A stretch of 64,000 nt of DNA from Tenodera sinensis (lineage: Eukaryota > Arthropoda > Insecta > Mantodea > Mantidae): positions 266,899,330 through 266,963,329 of the forward strand of contig CM060962.1 in NCBI GenBank assembly GCA_030765045.1, written 5' to 3'. Below are positions 11,661 to 21,793 of this stretch, piece after piece (within the stretch, counting starts at the first letter, position 1; every line of letters starts with the position of its first letter). The notes under the pieces were generated by a model. It was given only the letters and a program-made list of their open reading frames with translations, had not been told where the DNA came from and did no database searches. The position numbers and the translations under genes were made by a program.

Positions 11661-12611
11661 TTGCACCCGTTACACGGCGTAGCCTTTTAAATCCTAATGA
11701 GGTTACTCCTAATCAGGGATGAAGATCTCCTAATATTCATAGAAAAGAATGCGAAACTTTGGTGGAACCTTCGACTTCCTCAAACTCCCCCGACGGTTTT
11801 CCAAGTTCTGGAAGTTCTACATAACATATTCTGCACTAAAGTGCTTAAGACGTGGCCCATTTCCCTAGGTCTCCACCTTTGACTCCACCCAACTGATATT
11901 TCTCTGTGTGACTGCTCTAAAAATTATCCAGAGATAGAAAGTTGAACTAGTGAACGATGTTATGATCTATGCAAAATGAACGGATAGTTCAGATACCACC
12001 TGTATGAAACAGTTTGGCTGCAATTGGCGCACAAGAAAATGCTAAACTAATACGACATAATGTTGGCCTTTCATAGAAAGAGGTTAATGAACGACAGCCA
12101 CAACACTTAAGAACGTTTCATAATTTGGAGGCAAAGTCAATAAACATTTCATCTTTATTTCCATGTTTGTATTATACTATATACCATTTTGTAACTAAAC
12201 TCACCGAAGGATTGTCTTAATAGCACTCCTACAGTGAGAAGATGTAGCTTGTAATGTTACCCTAGACGCTTGGCATATATTGGAGAGGCAAAGTATCCAT
12301 GCAGTGGCTAGAATTATGTTGGAGGAGCAGAGGAGGTTACGGTCATAAAGCATGCAACTATATTTGGCATTACCAACATAAACAGCTGCATTCTGTTATG
12401 AGTCACTTTTTATCCACGTCAGTACACACTTTGGTGGTAAAACAATCAACAGTTGGAGCCCTTGAGCAATTTCATTGGTCCCTTGTTATCTAATAACATT
12501 AAGTTTACACAGTTTTCACAGAAAACAAGCGTGAAGTTGGCGAATATTAAGATTCCGCACTTTTCAAGTTGCCTCTTTGAAAGAGCATGTAGTCTGCGAC
12601 CACCGAGAAAA
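11661..12611. other. no gene seen
   Basis: Mixed-composition DNA without a recognisable coding region or transposon end. Open frames of 61-64 codons here have no family resemblance. Confidence 0.5.
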
Positions 12612-12624
12612 CTAATTTTAGTTG

Positions 12625-12848
12625 GTAATTATTATTTATTTATGCCAACAAACTTACTGTTGGTGTTTTTAAACACACAAGCCGTGTGTGGGCAAAGTTT
12701 GAAAGGTAGAACTGGAACTTAAAAATTTAATGCCATTCTGGCAGTTTGTCACAATAGCTCAGTGGTAGAGCATCCGCCCGGTAAGCGGAAGGTCTGTGGT
12801 TCAAATCCCAGTTGTGGCATTGAATTTTTAAGTTCCAGTTCTACCTTT
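12625..12848 (+). mobile_element. SINE-like unit with a cloverleaf core inside an inverted repeat
   Basis: The unit is bounded by an exact 13-bp target-site duplication, CTAATTTTAGTTG (12612-12624 and 12849-12861). At 12748-12819 lies a 72-nt tRNA-like core. Its acceptor stem is GTCACAA/TTGTGGC (7 bp, one G-T), the D arm GCTC/GAGC is intact, and the anticodon stem is TCCGC/GCGGA (5 bp). The loop is CCGGTAA, the variable loop 5 nt, and the T loop TTCAAAT. The T stem has only 3 of 5 pairs and position 33 is C, so it is probably not a working tRNA. The core is enclosed by 35-bp inverted arms, 12701-12735 and 12815-12849, with one mismatch. About 120 bp of leader lies upstream of the core but inside the duplication, which is unusual for a pol III SINE. 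A relative sits at 27587-27741. Confidence 0.75.
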
Positions 12849-13754
12849 CTAATTTTAGTTGTTTCTTTTTTTGGGGGAGGGTGGGGAAAGCTTTCAGTGA
12901 TTGTCTTGTATTCCTGTTGCCATTCTCCAACAGCCACTGCCACTACCCTTTTTCTAATCCTTTCCTGCATGGCTTTATTGACTAGATCATCCAGGCAAGA
13001 CGTGCCCTTCCACGCTTCCTTCTTCCAAGATTGACCAGTTGACAACACGCCTTGCCCATCTTTCCCGCTTTATTTTTTTGTGTACTCTTACCATTTTATG
13101 GTTTTTGTTTCTGGCTATTCACTGAATGTTTCTTCTGCATCCATTTCCGATCTCACATACCTACTTATTCCTGGTAATTAGAACTCCTGATATTACTATG
13201 TCCCTTCTTGATCTTTCCATTTCTGTCACCATTTCCTGCACATTTTTACTTTCTCTACTGGTAAGTAGAAGTATTGTATTCCACCCAAAAATTCGATGAC
13301 GAGATTTCACCGGAAATATATGTTTTGAGGCCCCCTGAATCCAAAAAAGCATTTTTAGAAAAACGTCCGTGTGTGTCTTTGTGTCTGTGTACAGCATAAT
13401 TCAAAAACGAAAAGTGGATCTAAAACCAAAGTTGGTATTTAATTTTAATGTCTTTCAAGGATGCGACACGAAGATTTTGTAGAAAATAGCCCCACGCTAA
13501 ACTACCCTTTACATGGAAAAGTTTTCGAAAATTTTGATTTTCTTGAGAATGGCTCTAACGATTTTGATTAAAATGGCATATGTTTAAGATATTTGTATAA
13601 CAAATGAAATGTATATTTTGAATTTTCTGGCTATAGCCTATGTAGTCCTGTTTACTCTGGATGACTTTTGAATATCTCGTAAACCGCAAGAGATAGACCA
13701 AATCTTACTCTAGAAAAAAGGCAGGTCTCGCTAAAACACACAGTTTATGTCTGA

Positions 13755-13757
<3 letters not shown>

Positions 13758-13795
<38 letters not shown>
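13758..13795. repeat. poly-T tract (38 bp)
   Basis: Uninterrupted T run inside the outer family A copy, at a position where sister copies read AATGTTTTTGTAGAGTGAAC or AATTTTCTTGTAGGGTGAAC. It is a slippage expansion of an existing short T run and not a retroposon tail. Confidence 0.9.
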
Positions 13796-13796
<1 letters not shown>

Positions 13797-13890
13797 GTAG
13801 AGTGAACAATTTCAGATATATTCCTTTTTATCTGTGTCAGTTTCGGAAAACTTAAAACTTCCGTGAAATGCAACATCATTGTTCATTTCT

Positions 13891-14778
13891 ACTTTCTCTA
13901 CTGGTCAGTAGGGGAAGTATTGTATTCCACCCAAAAATTCGATGTCGAGATTTCACCGGAAATATGTTTTGAGACCCTCTGAATCCAAAAAAAAGCATTT
14001 TTAGAAAAAGGTCCGTGTGTGTCTGTGTGTCAGTCTGTCAGTCTGTCAGTCTGTCAGTCTGTCAGTCTGTCAGTCTGTCAGTCTGTGGACAGCATAGCTC
14101 AAAAACGAAAAGTCGGTTAAAAACCGAAGTTCGTATTTAAGTTTAATGTCTTTCAAGGATGGCACACGAAGATTTTGAAGAAAATAGCCCCACCCTAAAC
14201 TACCCTTTACATGGAAAATTTTTCAAAAATTTTGATTTTCTTGAAAATGGCTCTAACGATTTTGATTAAAATGTCATATGTTTTGATGACAAATGAAATG
14301 TACATCTTGAATTTTCTGGCTATAGTCCCTGTAGTCGTATTTACTCTGGACGACTTTTGCATAACTGGTAAACCGTTAGAGATAGACCAAATTATACTAT
14401 ACAAAAAAATGTAGATCTTGCTAAAATACACAATTTACGTCCCAATAAATTTTCTTGTAGGGTGAACCATTTCGGAGATATTCCTTGTTATGTGTGTGAG
14501 TTTCGGAAAACTTAGAACTTTAGCGAAATGCAACAACGTTGTTCATTTTTTTATATGTTAATCGTGCAAAGAGAACGGAATCTCAAAGGTCAAAAAGATT
14601 TGACTGTCGCACAAAGCCTTCTGTATTTTAATATTCCTTTTACACCTACAAGGAAATAAAGAGTAAGATAATTTGTACAAATGTTTATCTCAACTAACAC
14701 GAAGAAGATATAGGAATAAGTGTTTGTAAGAATGGTTAGTACAAGAGTAGAGAAAGTCATGTGAGTGCAACACATCAG
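13891..14778 (+). mobile_element. family A repeat, complete nested copy (888 bp)
   Basis: Runs from ACTTTCTCTACTGG to CACATCAG. The flanking hexamers are ATTTCT (13885-13890) and AGTTTT (14779-14784), each one change from ATTTTT. Landmarks in order: TATTGTATTCCACCC, TTTCACCGGAAATATG, GGTCCGTGTGTGTCTG, an expanded TCAGTCTG octamer array (about 14030-14087), CGACACGAAG-like, ACTACCCTTTACATGG, TCTGGCTATAG, GATAGACCAAAT, CGTGCAAAGAGAACGG, AGTAGAGAAAGTCATG. No long reading frame. This is a good reference copy for the family. Confidence 0.9.
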
Positions 14779-15016
14779 AGTTTTTTATATGTTAGGCGTG
14801 CAAAGAGAGCGGGATCTCAAAGCTTTAAAATATTTGACTATCGCTCAAAGCCTACTGTGTTCTAATATTCCTCTTACACCTACAAGGAAATAAACAATAA
14901 GATAATTTGTACAAATGTTTATGTCAACTAACACAGAAGATATGGGGATAGGAGTTTGTAAGAATAGTTAGTAAAATAGAAGATAAAGTCATGTGAGTGC
15001 AGCACATCAGATTTTT

Positions 15017-15561
15017 TCACTTAGTTGCCAAGTCAGTTTAATTTTAAGATGGAATATATTAACAAGGGCCTATTATCACATTGATGCTGAGAGATTGAGC
15101 TGAAAATTGTTATAGTGAAACTACATCGAAAGCAAAAATGCCCGTTTCTCGGCTTTCTCTCCTAAACCACCCCTCTTGTTCGCGGAGTTTTAGCTTGCAA
15201 CGACTCACCTTGTCTTCCGCTTAACGATCAGCTGTCCAGTACTATACCAGACGCTCCATTAAATGTGCGCAAGATTGCTACAAGGGAAGTGAAGGTTGTA
15301 TTTCTCAAGAATCTGAAGCATTGTGTTACTAGCTTCGTGTTGATATACCAGTTTGAAGCAATATTACTTCTCGTCGATATGAACCCCGAAGCACGATCAT
15401 ACTGTTGTCGGTCAAACGTAATCAACTATTTGAATCGACATTGTCTAGAAGTTCCTTTGAATCTGCCCTTTTGCCGTCGATAGAAGCGACAAAGATTCTC
15501 CCTGGGTTTGTGGGTGGTTTCGAAAAGATGACAGATTTTGAATGTCTTTTAATGAATAATC

Positions 15562-15605
<44 letters not shown>

Positions 15606-16287
15606 CTTTTCACTGGAGATATTGCATAACAATATACATGTATTCTGGTATAATTCACCAACCTATTAACACAATTTGCATACACAAATAAAATTTGGCT
15701 TTTAAGTAATTCGACGTGAAAACAAAGAGTACGTCTGCACTCTAAGAGAGACTATTAACCAATATTCGTTGCTCTCCGAAGAGAAGCCAAGCTATGAAAT
15801 TCGTTCCCATGTGTGAGACTACCCCTTTTTGTTTATTTTCTCTCTATGTTTTATTATTATTTATTTAAAAATATTACAATAATTATTCATTATTATTGTA
15901 AATGCCTAATTTCTTTAAATAATTAATCTTGTTTAAAGTATCTACAAATGTTAGTATCAAATCAGAATATTGAATTTGGAACGAGCAAGTGAAATGCATA
16001 ATACACATGAATTAAAAGTAATGTGACATTGGGTCGTTCAACAATATACGGAGGAGAGGGAGACGGTGACCTTGGATACGGTGCCGGCTATGTGTGGGCG
16101 TGACCGTAACAATGGCGGCAAAACATAAAGGAGGTCCGAGGTTACAGGGCAACTAGCGACTGCGTGTATGTGATCGAACAGCGATAACACCAGAAACTTT
16201 TCGCTACTTCTCTGATGAGTCATTCCACACGTGTGCATGAAAAGAACTCAAAGGAGGTTGCAGCACGCCGGCTCCAGTATAAATAGG
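15017..16287. other. no gene seen; poly-T at 15564-15602
   Basis: AT-rich spacer. The only distinct feature is a 39-bp poly-T tract at 15564-15602. If it is a reversed poly-A tail, a minus-strand retroposon would lie to its right, but I cannot recognise one. From about 16140 the sequence becomes GC-richer and may be the decayed upstream part of the RT pseudogene that follows. Confidence 0.5.
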
Positions 16288-17148
16288 ACAGTCAGTGACT
16301 GCCAGTATGCGGACGATGTCCTCATCATGGCACAAAACAAGAATGTGTGATATTGCCTCCCTCCCCTTCAACGACAACTCAATGCCGTTGGCCGCTGGAG
16401 TGAGAAGTGGAGAATGGCTATTAGTCCGGGGAAAAGCTCCGCACTCCTCCTTGGTAAGGTTCGCCATTGGCGGCCGGAACGATCACTTCGGCTCAGGCGG
16501 AGAAATATTCCATGGGTAACCTCCGCCAAATACTTAGGCGTTCTCCTCGACCGCGGTCTAACATACGCTCCGCACGTCCGCGCAAAGGCCGGACTCGGCC
16601 ACGCTGCACTCAGACAGCTCTACCCTATCCCCCGATCCACCATGCCCACTTACCTAAAACTACGCATTTACCGGGCAATCATCCCGCCACTGATTTTGTA
16701 TGGCTGCGAAGTCTGGGGATCGGCAGAAAGAAAATTATTTTGTTGTTTAACGACGCTGTCAATTGCCAGGATCACATCAGCGTCGCCGGTGTGCCGGAAT
16801 TTCGTCCCGCAGGAGTTCTTTTACATGCCAGTAAATCTACTGACATGGAGCTGTCGTTTTTAAGCACACTTAGGGGATCGGCAGCATTCTCCACCATACA
16901 CAAGCTGCAGACTGCAGAACAGGGCGTTAAGAACAATATATGATACCGGGCGTAGATTCTCATCTTACATCCTCCACAAACACTCCGGACTACCCTACAT
17001 CATGGACTTGGTGAGGGAGCGATCCCGAACCATGCATACTAAACTGAGTTCCCACACCAACCAACTGGTACGGGCACTACGTCAATACAACCACAGAGCA
17101 CCACGTAGAAGGAAAAGTTACCGCCTTCCTAAGGACGTCCTTGGATAA
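16288..17148 (+). pseudogene. Jockey-like non-LTR retrotransposon RT, C-terminal half
   Basis: The plus strand shows the RT palm motif QYADDVLIM at about 16303. After a stop it reads LQRQLNAVGRWSEKWRMAI with PGKS (to about 16430). Next come KYLGVLLDRGLT (16530-16565) and LYGCEVWGSA (16696-16728), the thumb-region motifs typical of Jockey-clade elements. A 146-bp SINE insertion splits WGSA from the continuation. After it the frame gives QNRALRTIYDTGRRFSSYIL and ends with RRRKSYRLPKDVLG followed by a stop at 17146-17148. The endonuclease and the N-terminal RT are absent, so the copy is 5'-truncated. Point stops and frameshifts make it dead. A related but distinct tail lies at 30081-30614. Confidence 0.85.
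16727..16872 (-). mobile_element. 5'-truncated SINE nested in the RT pseudogene
   Basis: Flanked by an exact 12-bp target-site duplication GGGGATCGGCAG (16715-16726 and 16873-16884). The inserted 146 bp contain TTTAACGACGCTGTCAA, CGCCGGTGTGCCGGAATT and CATGCCAGTAAATCTACTGAC. The homologous copy at 37629-37845 carries, on its right, a tRNA-like head in minus orientation. The sense strand here is therefore minus, and the head has been lost by 5' truncation exactly at the right-hand duplication. The left end, rich in A and T, is the 3' tail. The insertion is younger than the Jockey-like copy it interrupts. Confidence 0.9.
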
Positions 17149-17762
17149 CGGTAATGCCTCTCCCATTTTCTAATACTTATACACCCCAACACCTACTCCT
17201 GCCCCCTTCCTGCATCCAAACTTAGGTATGCAGGAAGAAACCAAACAGACACAAAGCTTGAACATATTTGAACACCTTCTATACTGCACAGATAAAGTCG
17301 CATTAAGCGGCTATGTGCTGTGTAGATAAACATACCGTACAGGAGAACCTGTACGACCTGTTCTCGAATGCTGTAATGCTGGAGCCAGTTAGTTTTTAGA
17401 GTAGAGTTGAATAAGTGATAGAGTTGAGTTGTTGTTTTAGTCGTCTTTTACAGTTAGTTTTAGTTACGAGAGTGAATCGGCCAGCCTGTCAGCGTGTATG
17501 TATGTGTCGTCGAGTGATTGTATCGTAATAGTAAAGATATAAGAGGAAAATAAGGTGTTAGAAAAGTAAGCACACTTCGAATTTTGTCTTTTTCTCACAA
17601 TATATTATGCATGTTTAATTTTATTTGTGAACTTAGACATAATTTGAACTTAAGAAAATTTACTACAAATAGTTTTCATATCGTTCTAAACTTTTTAAAA
17701 AAATGTAACTTCAATTATAGTTTACATAAAAATAAATCTGGACACACCGAAAGGAATGGCTA
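17149..17762. other. no gene seen; probable retrotransposon 3' flank
   Basis: Sequence after the RT stop codon. It may include the 3' untranslated part of the Jockey-like element (C-rich up to about 17220), then ordinary AT-rich DNA. No poly-A tail recognised. Confidence 0.45.
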
Positions 17763-17860
17763 AGGCGTAACATTTATGGCCCACATTCAAAAGGTCCCAG
17801 TTTAAGTCCCGTGAGCCGACCAATTTCATTGGGTTTTCTCGTGATTTCAATCAATCGCTA
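17763..17860 (+). mobile_element. decayed tRNA-like SINE head
   Basis: GGCTAAGGCGTAACATTTATGG resembles an A-box region, and GGTCCCAGTTTAAGTCCCGTG fits a mutated B box about 45 bp later. GGGTTTTCTCGTGATTTC, as in SINE bodies elsewhere in the window, follows. Cloverleaf pairing is poor. Confidence 0.5.
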
Positions 17861-18590
17861 AGGTAAATACGGATTAGATATTAGATATTCAATACCACGT
17901 GCCTTAAATGGTGTACTATAGTGCCAAATGTTTAAGACTAATGAATACACCACCTTCTAGTATTTGCAAGTTTTCTTGTAAGTCGGATGACTTTCTACGA
18001 AACAGAAATTGTTGACTCTGATTGTGTGGAGTTTATAAGCTGTTAATTGTGCAAGTAGGCTAGTGACCAATAAGACAAGCACGTTGGACATTAATGCGAC
18101 CAACCAGGTCAGCAACAGTGGTTTCATGGCTAACGACCCGAAGGCCAGTCAATGGTCCAACAGCGTACCGTGAAATGAGTTGTCCCCTGGGCTAATATCG
18201 CCAGCTAACAGTGCATCACAAAAGAAAACTCGGAAAACCCTCTCCCCCTCGTTCCACATCGGACTAATTTGCAAGGGCACGAACATACCGCTGGGGTGAG
18301 CTTACACTACATGTAATGGAAATGAGAAATACCTATGAACGTGCGTATATGGAGATGTTATCAGGAAAATGGGGTATACGTACATGCTAGGGCGGGAAAA
18401 CAGGCACGATGTGAGAAAGAACTAGCCCAAGTTAAAGGAACAGACTGAAACAGTGGCAGAGAAGGAGAAAACTGCACTAATGAAGCCTTGAAGGATATGT
18501 GTGGAGTAGAGGGGGGCAAAATATGTATTTTTAGACAGTTGATAGCAAAAGTCGGCCTTTTATCAGTTCACGATAGTGCTAAAAGCATCA
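17861..18590. other. no gene seen
   Basis: No recognisable reading frame, RNA gene or transposon end. Confidence 0.5.
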
Positions 18591-18597
18591 AATTCTT

Positions 18598-18700
18598 CCA
18601 CTCAATGCGTAAAACCTTTTACAATCCGGAAAGGGGCCCTAATGACCCAGTTGTCGACGGGTCCTTAAACCCGACACACTCACTCACTCAATCCAGTAAT
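18598..18700 (+). repeat. dispersed repeat tail (GTTGTCGACGGGTCC block)
   Basis: Contains CAATCCGGAAAGGGGCCC, then ACCCAGTTGTCGACGGGTCC, then ACACACTCACTCACTC. The block recurs inverted at about 43783-43825 (GTGAGTGATTAGGG, GGGCCCGTCGACAGCTAGGTC). It is probably the 3' part of a SINE or LINE, but no head is attached in either place. The 76-codon open frame across it is not a gene. Confidence 0.6.
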
Positions 18701-19974
18701 GCCAACTTTTGTTTCTGAAGCGCAAATTCTCTCTACTTTGTAAACTGTTTCAAATCCAATGGTCCAATTGTAAGTAATGTAACCAATAAGTCAATTACCA
18801 CTTCCTCTGCTCAAGGAATAATTATTTCAAACTGTACTAATTGCACAATAAACATTTTAGTTCCCTCAAAAGATGGGTAAGTTTAGAAAAACTTGTAATC
18901 TATTGATTGATTAAATTTTTGGCACATTATTTACATCGTTTTATTATTTCCACTGCCTACTTTATGTAGAATGTTTGCAAAAGTTATTAAAAGTGTACTT
19001 CAACATTATAAATTGTGCAAATGTGTAAGGTGCAACATTGGAGTGAGTGTTTTACATGATTTGTCATGAATTCCAATGATGTACATAAGTCATTCTATAA
19101 CAATTCGCTTAACGTACAAGTTTAATACACTATTATTTATTGAAGTACGATTTTAAAATGTTATTAAACAATATACATTGTCCAAATTGTACTAGAGAGC
19201 CAACAACCATTGGAACATTACACAACAAATGGTACTAGCCATTATAAAAGCAAAGGAGATAGATGACAAAGATAGATAAATAAGTGGTTTAATTAGCACC
19301 TACTAATCATAACAAATCACTTGAGCGAAGCGAGTGTGCGTTCTTAAGATGCTTGTGATTCAAAAGATTATGTTATAAGCTAAAGTACATTGCTCAAATT
19401 ACAGAGAATGAAGTAATTACTTAGGGGTGTTGTGATGTCCATTGTAGATACAGCCTGGAACCCACCGACCCAACCTCAACAAACATGGCCATCTTCCCGC
19501 TACAGAGAATGGGCAATGGCAACTTCTAACCCACAGGAGAAGCGAAATTCGCGGTATTAGCGATGTTTTGATTTTTGTTTCTTTCACAGTGATATGTTAG
19601 CTTACTCTCACAATTGCATAATTTTTGGATATATAGCATTTGAACAGGACAACGTCCGGTCTGCTAGCTTAATCCATAATATACGTATCTATAAATATTC
19701 AGCATTACCTAAAACAGTGTATGATACACGGATTAAAAGGATTTTACTTTTTTCGCAGGTTTCCTCAACTCGGCTTGCGGCCTTGTTTCAGAATCACACC
19801 TACTCACAAAATAAAATCTTCCTTTTAACCCTCGTATCATAAATAACTAGTCACTAATTTCTCTTCCAATATTAATCACCATTTAGAATCCACTATGTTA
19901 TAGCATTTTAAGAAACCTTTCATACGCTAAGCTTTCCTATAACTAATATAAAATACTTTCTTACTAAGAACCTA
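18701..19974. other. no gene seen
   Basis: AT-rich DNA with no supported features. Confidence 0.5.
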
Positions 19975-20260
19975 ATAGAAAAAGGAACTGTATTCCTTCC
20001 GAAAAATCGCTATCGAGATTTCACCGAAATATATGTTATGAGGTTCCCCTGATTCCCCCATACACCAAAAGCGTGTGTGTGCGCAGACTTTCAAAGAAAT
20101 CCCACCACCCCAAACTACCCTTTACACAAAACTTTTTTCGAAATGTTTGAATGCCTCAAAATGGCTATCAGGACTTTGATTAAAATGCCACATATTTAAT
20201 ATATTTGCATTACAAATAAAATGTATATCTTCAGTGTTCTAGGAACATGCAGATGGATAT
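19975..20260 (+). mobile_element. family A repeat fragment, plus strand
   Basis: Recognisable blocks: CTGTATTCCTTCCGAAAAAT, ATCGAGATTTCACCGAAATA, GCGTGTGTGTGCG, CAAACTACCCTTTACAC and GATTAAAATGCCACAT. Strongly diverged and lacks the tail. Confidence 0.75.
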
Positions 20261-20311
20261 TTACAAAAGTTACGCTGTTGTTATTTAGTATTATCCCATT
20301 AATGAGAATAA

Positions 20312-20679
20312 GTTAAACCTTATAATTCCTCTTCTTCTGACTACCCTCCCCACATGGAGGGCTTACAAGCCTATGTCTAGGGTCAGACGCCTGTTGGAGA
20401 GCAGACGAACCTACGGACCGGACAGAGTGAAGTCCTGGCAGCGGGTGGTCAGTTAAGTACCAGGTAATACAGTGAGGAAGAGAATGACATGAAATGCAGA
20501 CGAAATGGGTGATTGGAGAGGTGATGGAGTATTTGGTGGAATGAGTGGCGGGGGAAACCGAGAACCCGGAGATAACCCTCCCAGACGCCGCTTCGTCCAC
20601 CACATGTGGGTCCTTGGGATCCAACCCGGGCCGCCTACGTGATAGACGAACGGTCTAACCGCCTGGCCACGGCGCCGCC
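20312..20679 (-). mobile_element. tRNA-derived SINE of about 370 bp, minus strand
   Basis: On the minus strand a tRNA-like head starts at about 20679 with GGCGGCGCCGTGGCCAGGCGGTTAGACC, a class II (Leu/Ser-type) A-box region. A B box, CCCGGGTTGGATCCC, follows about 60 nt later. The body is GC-rich and contains AGGGTTATCTCCGGGTTC and CTGCCAGGACTTCACTC. It ends at AGAAGAAGAGG near 20330 without a long poly-A. The two overlapping open frames on the minus strand are composition artefacts. I saw a weak ATAATTC match on both sides but do not claim it as a target-site duplication. Confidence 0.75.
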
Positions 20680-21435
20680 ACAACGTTATTATACAGTAGT
20701 CATAATTCAAATAGGTATCTGCTCACCCATCTCCTTTTAAAATATGTATGGCAGCTAAGCTCCTGTGGTGCAGTCTTGGGTAGTGGTTAAAATCCGTCCC
20801 AGAGCCTCATGGAGTTAAAAATATATAATGGAAAATTTTATCGAATACATTGCAAATGCTTTACTTCCCATGACCATAAAGAAAGAATTAAAGTTTGGCG
20901 GCAATGACTTCTAGTCTTCTAATGACAGGAAACATTGCACTTACAGAATGACTACAGTTTCAGCATTGAATCCTTCCCTTAAATTTTCCTTGAGTCAGTG
21001 CTCTGGTGGTTATCTCCCATCACATCAATGTATCACTAGTGAAACATGACCATAGTTTATTCCAACATTCAACAGCTATTACGTAATTTTAGGAGGCTCT
21101 TTACGAATTACCCTGAATTTTATTCTGGTCTCAGTCAAAATTCAAAATGGCAGCATATGTTTTTAATACTCTGATGTTTAAAACTTCGGCACCTACTCGC
21201 CTAACAATTTTAAGCCCTAAAATATCCAAACCCAAACCAGTAGTACCTCCTGGCTACATCATTCTGCACAGCATTACGCAAATAATTAGAATAACCACCC
21301 AGTTGAAGCTGATGCATCAATTCACTTTTTATGGTCAACCCTCAAAGAAATGGCTGGTCATTAGGAGCTGAATAACCACGTACAAGTTTGATTTATGCAC
21401 GTTAATTTATTGTGAAAAAGCAACAACTATATGCT
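20680..21435. other. no gene seen
   Basis: AT-rich spacer. It may contain the left flank or terminus of the Harbinger-type remnant that follows, but I could not identify a terminal inverted repeat. Confidence 0.45.
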
Positions 21436-21439
21436 CTTC

Positions 21440-21722
21440 CCACAGCAATTTCTGCAATGTTTTATGAATCTCAAACATTGCTGTTTGTTCTTTAACTTCA
21501 CTTTCCAGTTTTTGTTTAGTGCTTTTGCAACAATTCCGCCAAACACATCAACCTTTCTCTGAGTTGGAGCAGGGCGTATTTTTCCAGCAATCTGTCACTT
21601 CGACGAGGAACTATCCTTCTGCAACACTTTCTTTTCTTTTTCGGGTTGCATGCTAAGACTTGTCCAGGCTGTTCAGGCAACATGATTGTGACTAATTTTG
21701 AAACATTCACCTGGAGTTCCAA
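21440..21722 (-). pseudogene. probable second ORF of a PIF/Harbinger element (C-terminal part)
   Basis: On the minus strand a basic stretch (NPKKKRKCCRRIVPRRSDRL) is followed by LLEKYALLQLRERLMCLAELL. After a one-base frame change it continues KQKLESEVKEQTAMFEIHKT and LQKLLWEE. A basic region followed by a Glu/Lys-rich coiled-coil tail is usual for the Myb/MADF-like DNA-binding partner protein of PIF/Harbinger transposons. Its divergent position next to the transposase remnant at 21794-22325 supports this. There is no direct match to a named domain, so the assignment rests on context. Confidence 0.45.
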
Positions 21723-21793
21723 AATTCTACCACCATTAGCTGAGGATTTTCAGTCTGAAATAAACAATTACATTAATTTTTAAAATTTGTTTT

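Larger units (their letters stand above)
13248..15010 (+). mobile_element. family A repeat, plus strand, interrupted by another family A copy
   Basis: The outer copy consists of 13248-13884 plus about 14785-15010. It starts ACTTTCTCTACTGG after ATTTTT (13242-13247) and ends CACATCAG before ATTTTT (15011-15016). Inside lies a full copy, 13891-14778, inserted in the outer copy's own TTCATTTTTTTATATG segment. What looks like a tandem duplication of the tail (TATATGTTARGCGTGCAAAG near 14553 and 14788) is therefore the outer tail following the inner tail. A 38-bp poly-T (13758-13795) has grown in the outer copy, where other copies have a short T run. Confidence 0.85.

Noticed and set aside
12748..12819. 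Functional tRNA gene (anticodon GGT by position)
   Set aside because: Position 33 is C rather than T, the T stem has two mismatches, and the unit lies in a mobile element with target duplications.
13891..14778. Family A as a Helitron
   Set aside because: No 5' TC, no 3' CTRR with a preceding hairpin, and the insertion is not simply between A and T; flanking hexamers look like target duplications.
14545..15010. Simple tandem duplication of about 235 bp
   Set aside because: Better explained by one family A copy inserted into another, because the junctions coincide with the element ends and the ATTTTT target.
18488..18718. 76-codon open frame as a gene
   Set aside because: Its second half is the dispersed GTTGTCGACGGG repeat tail; the first half has no homology.
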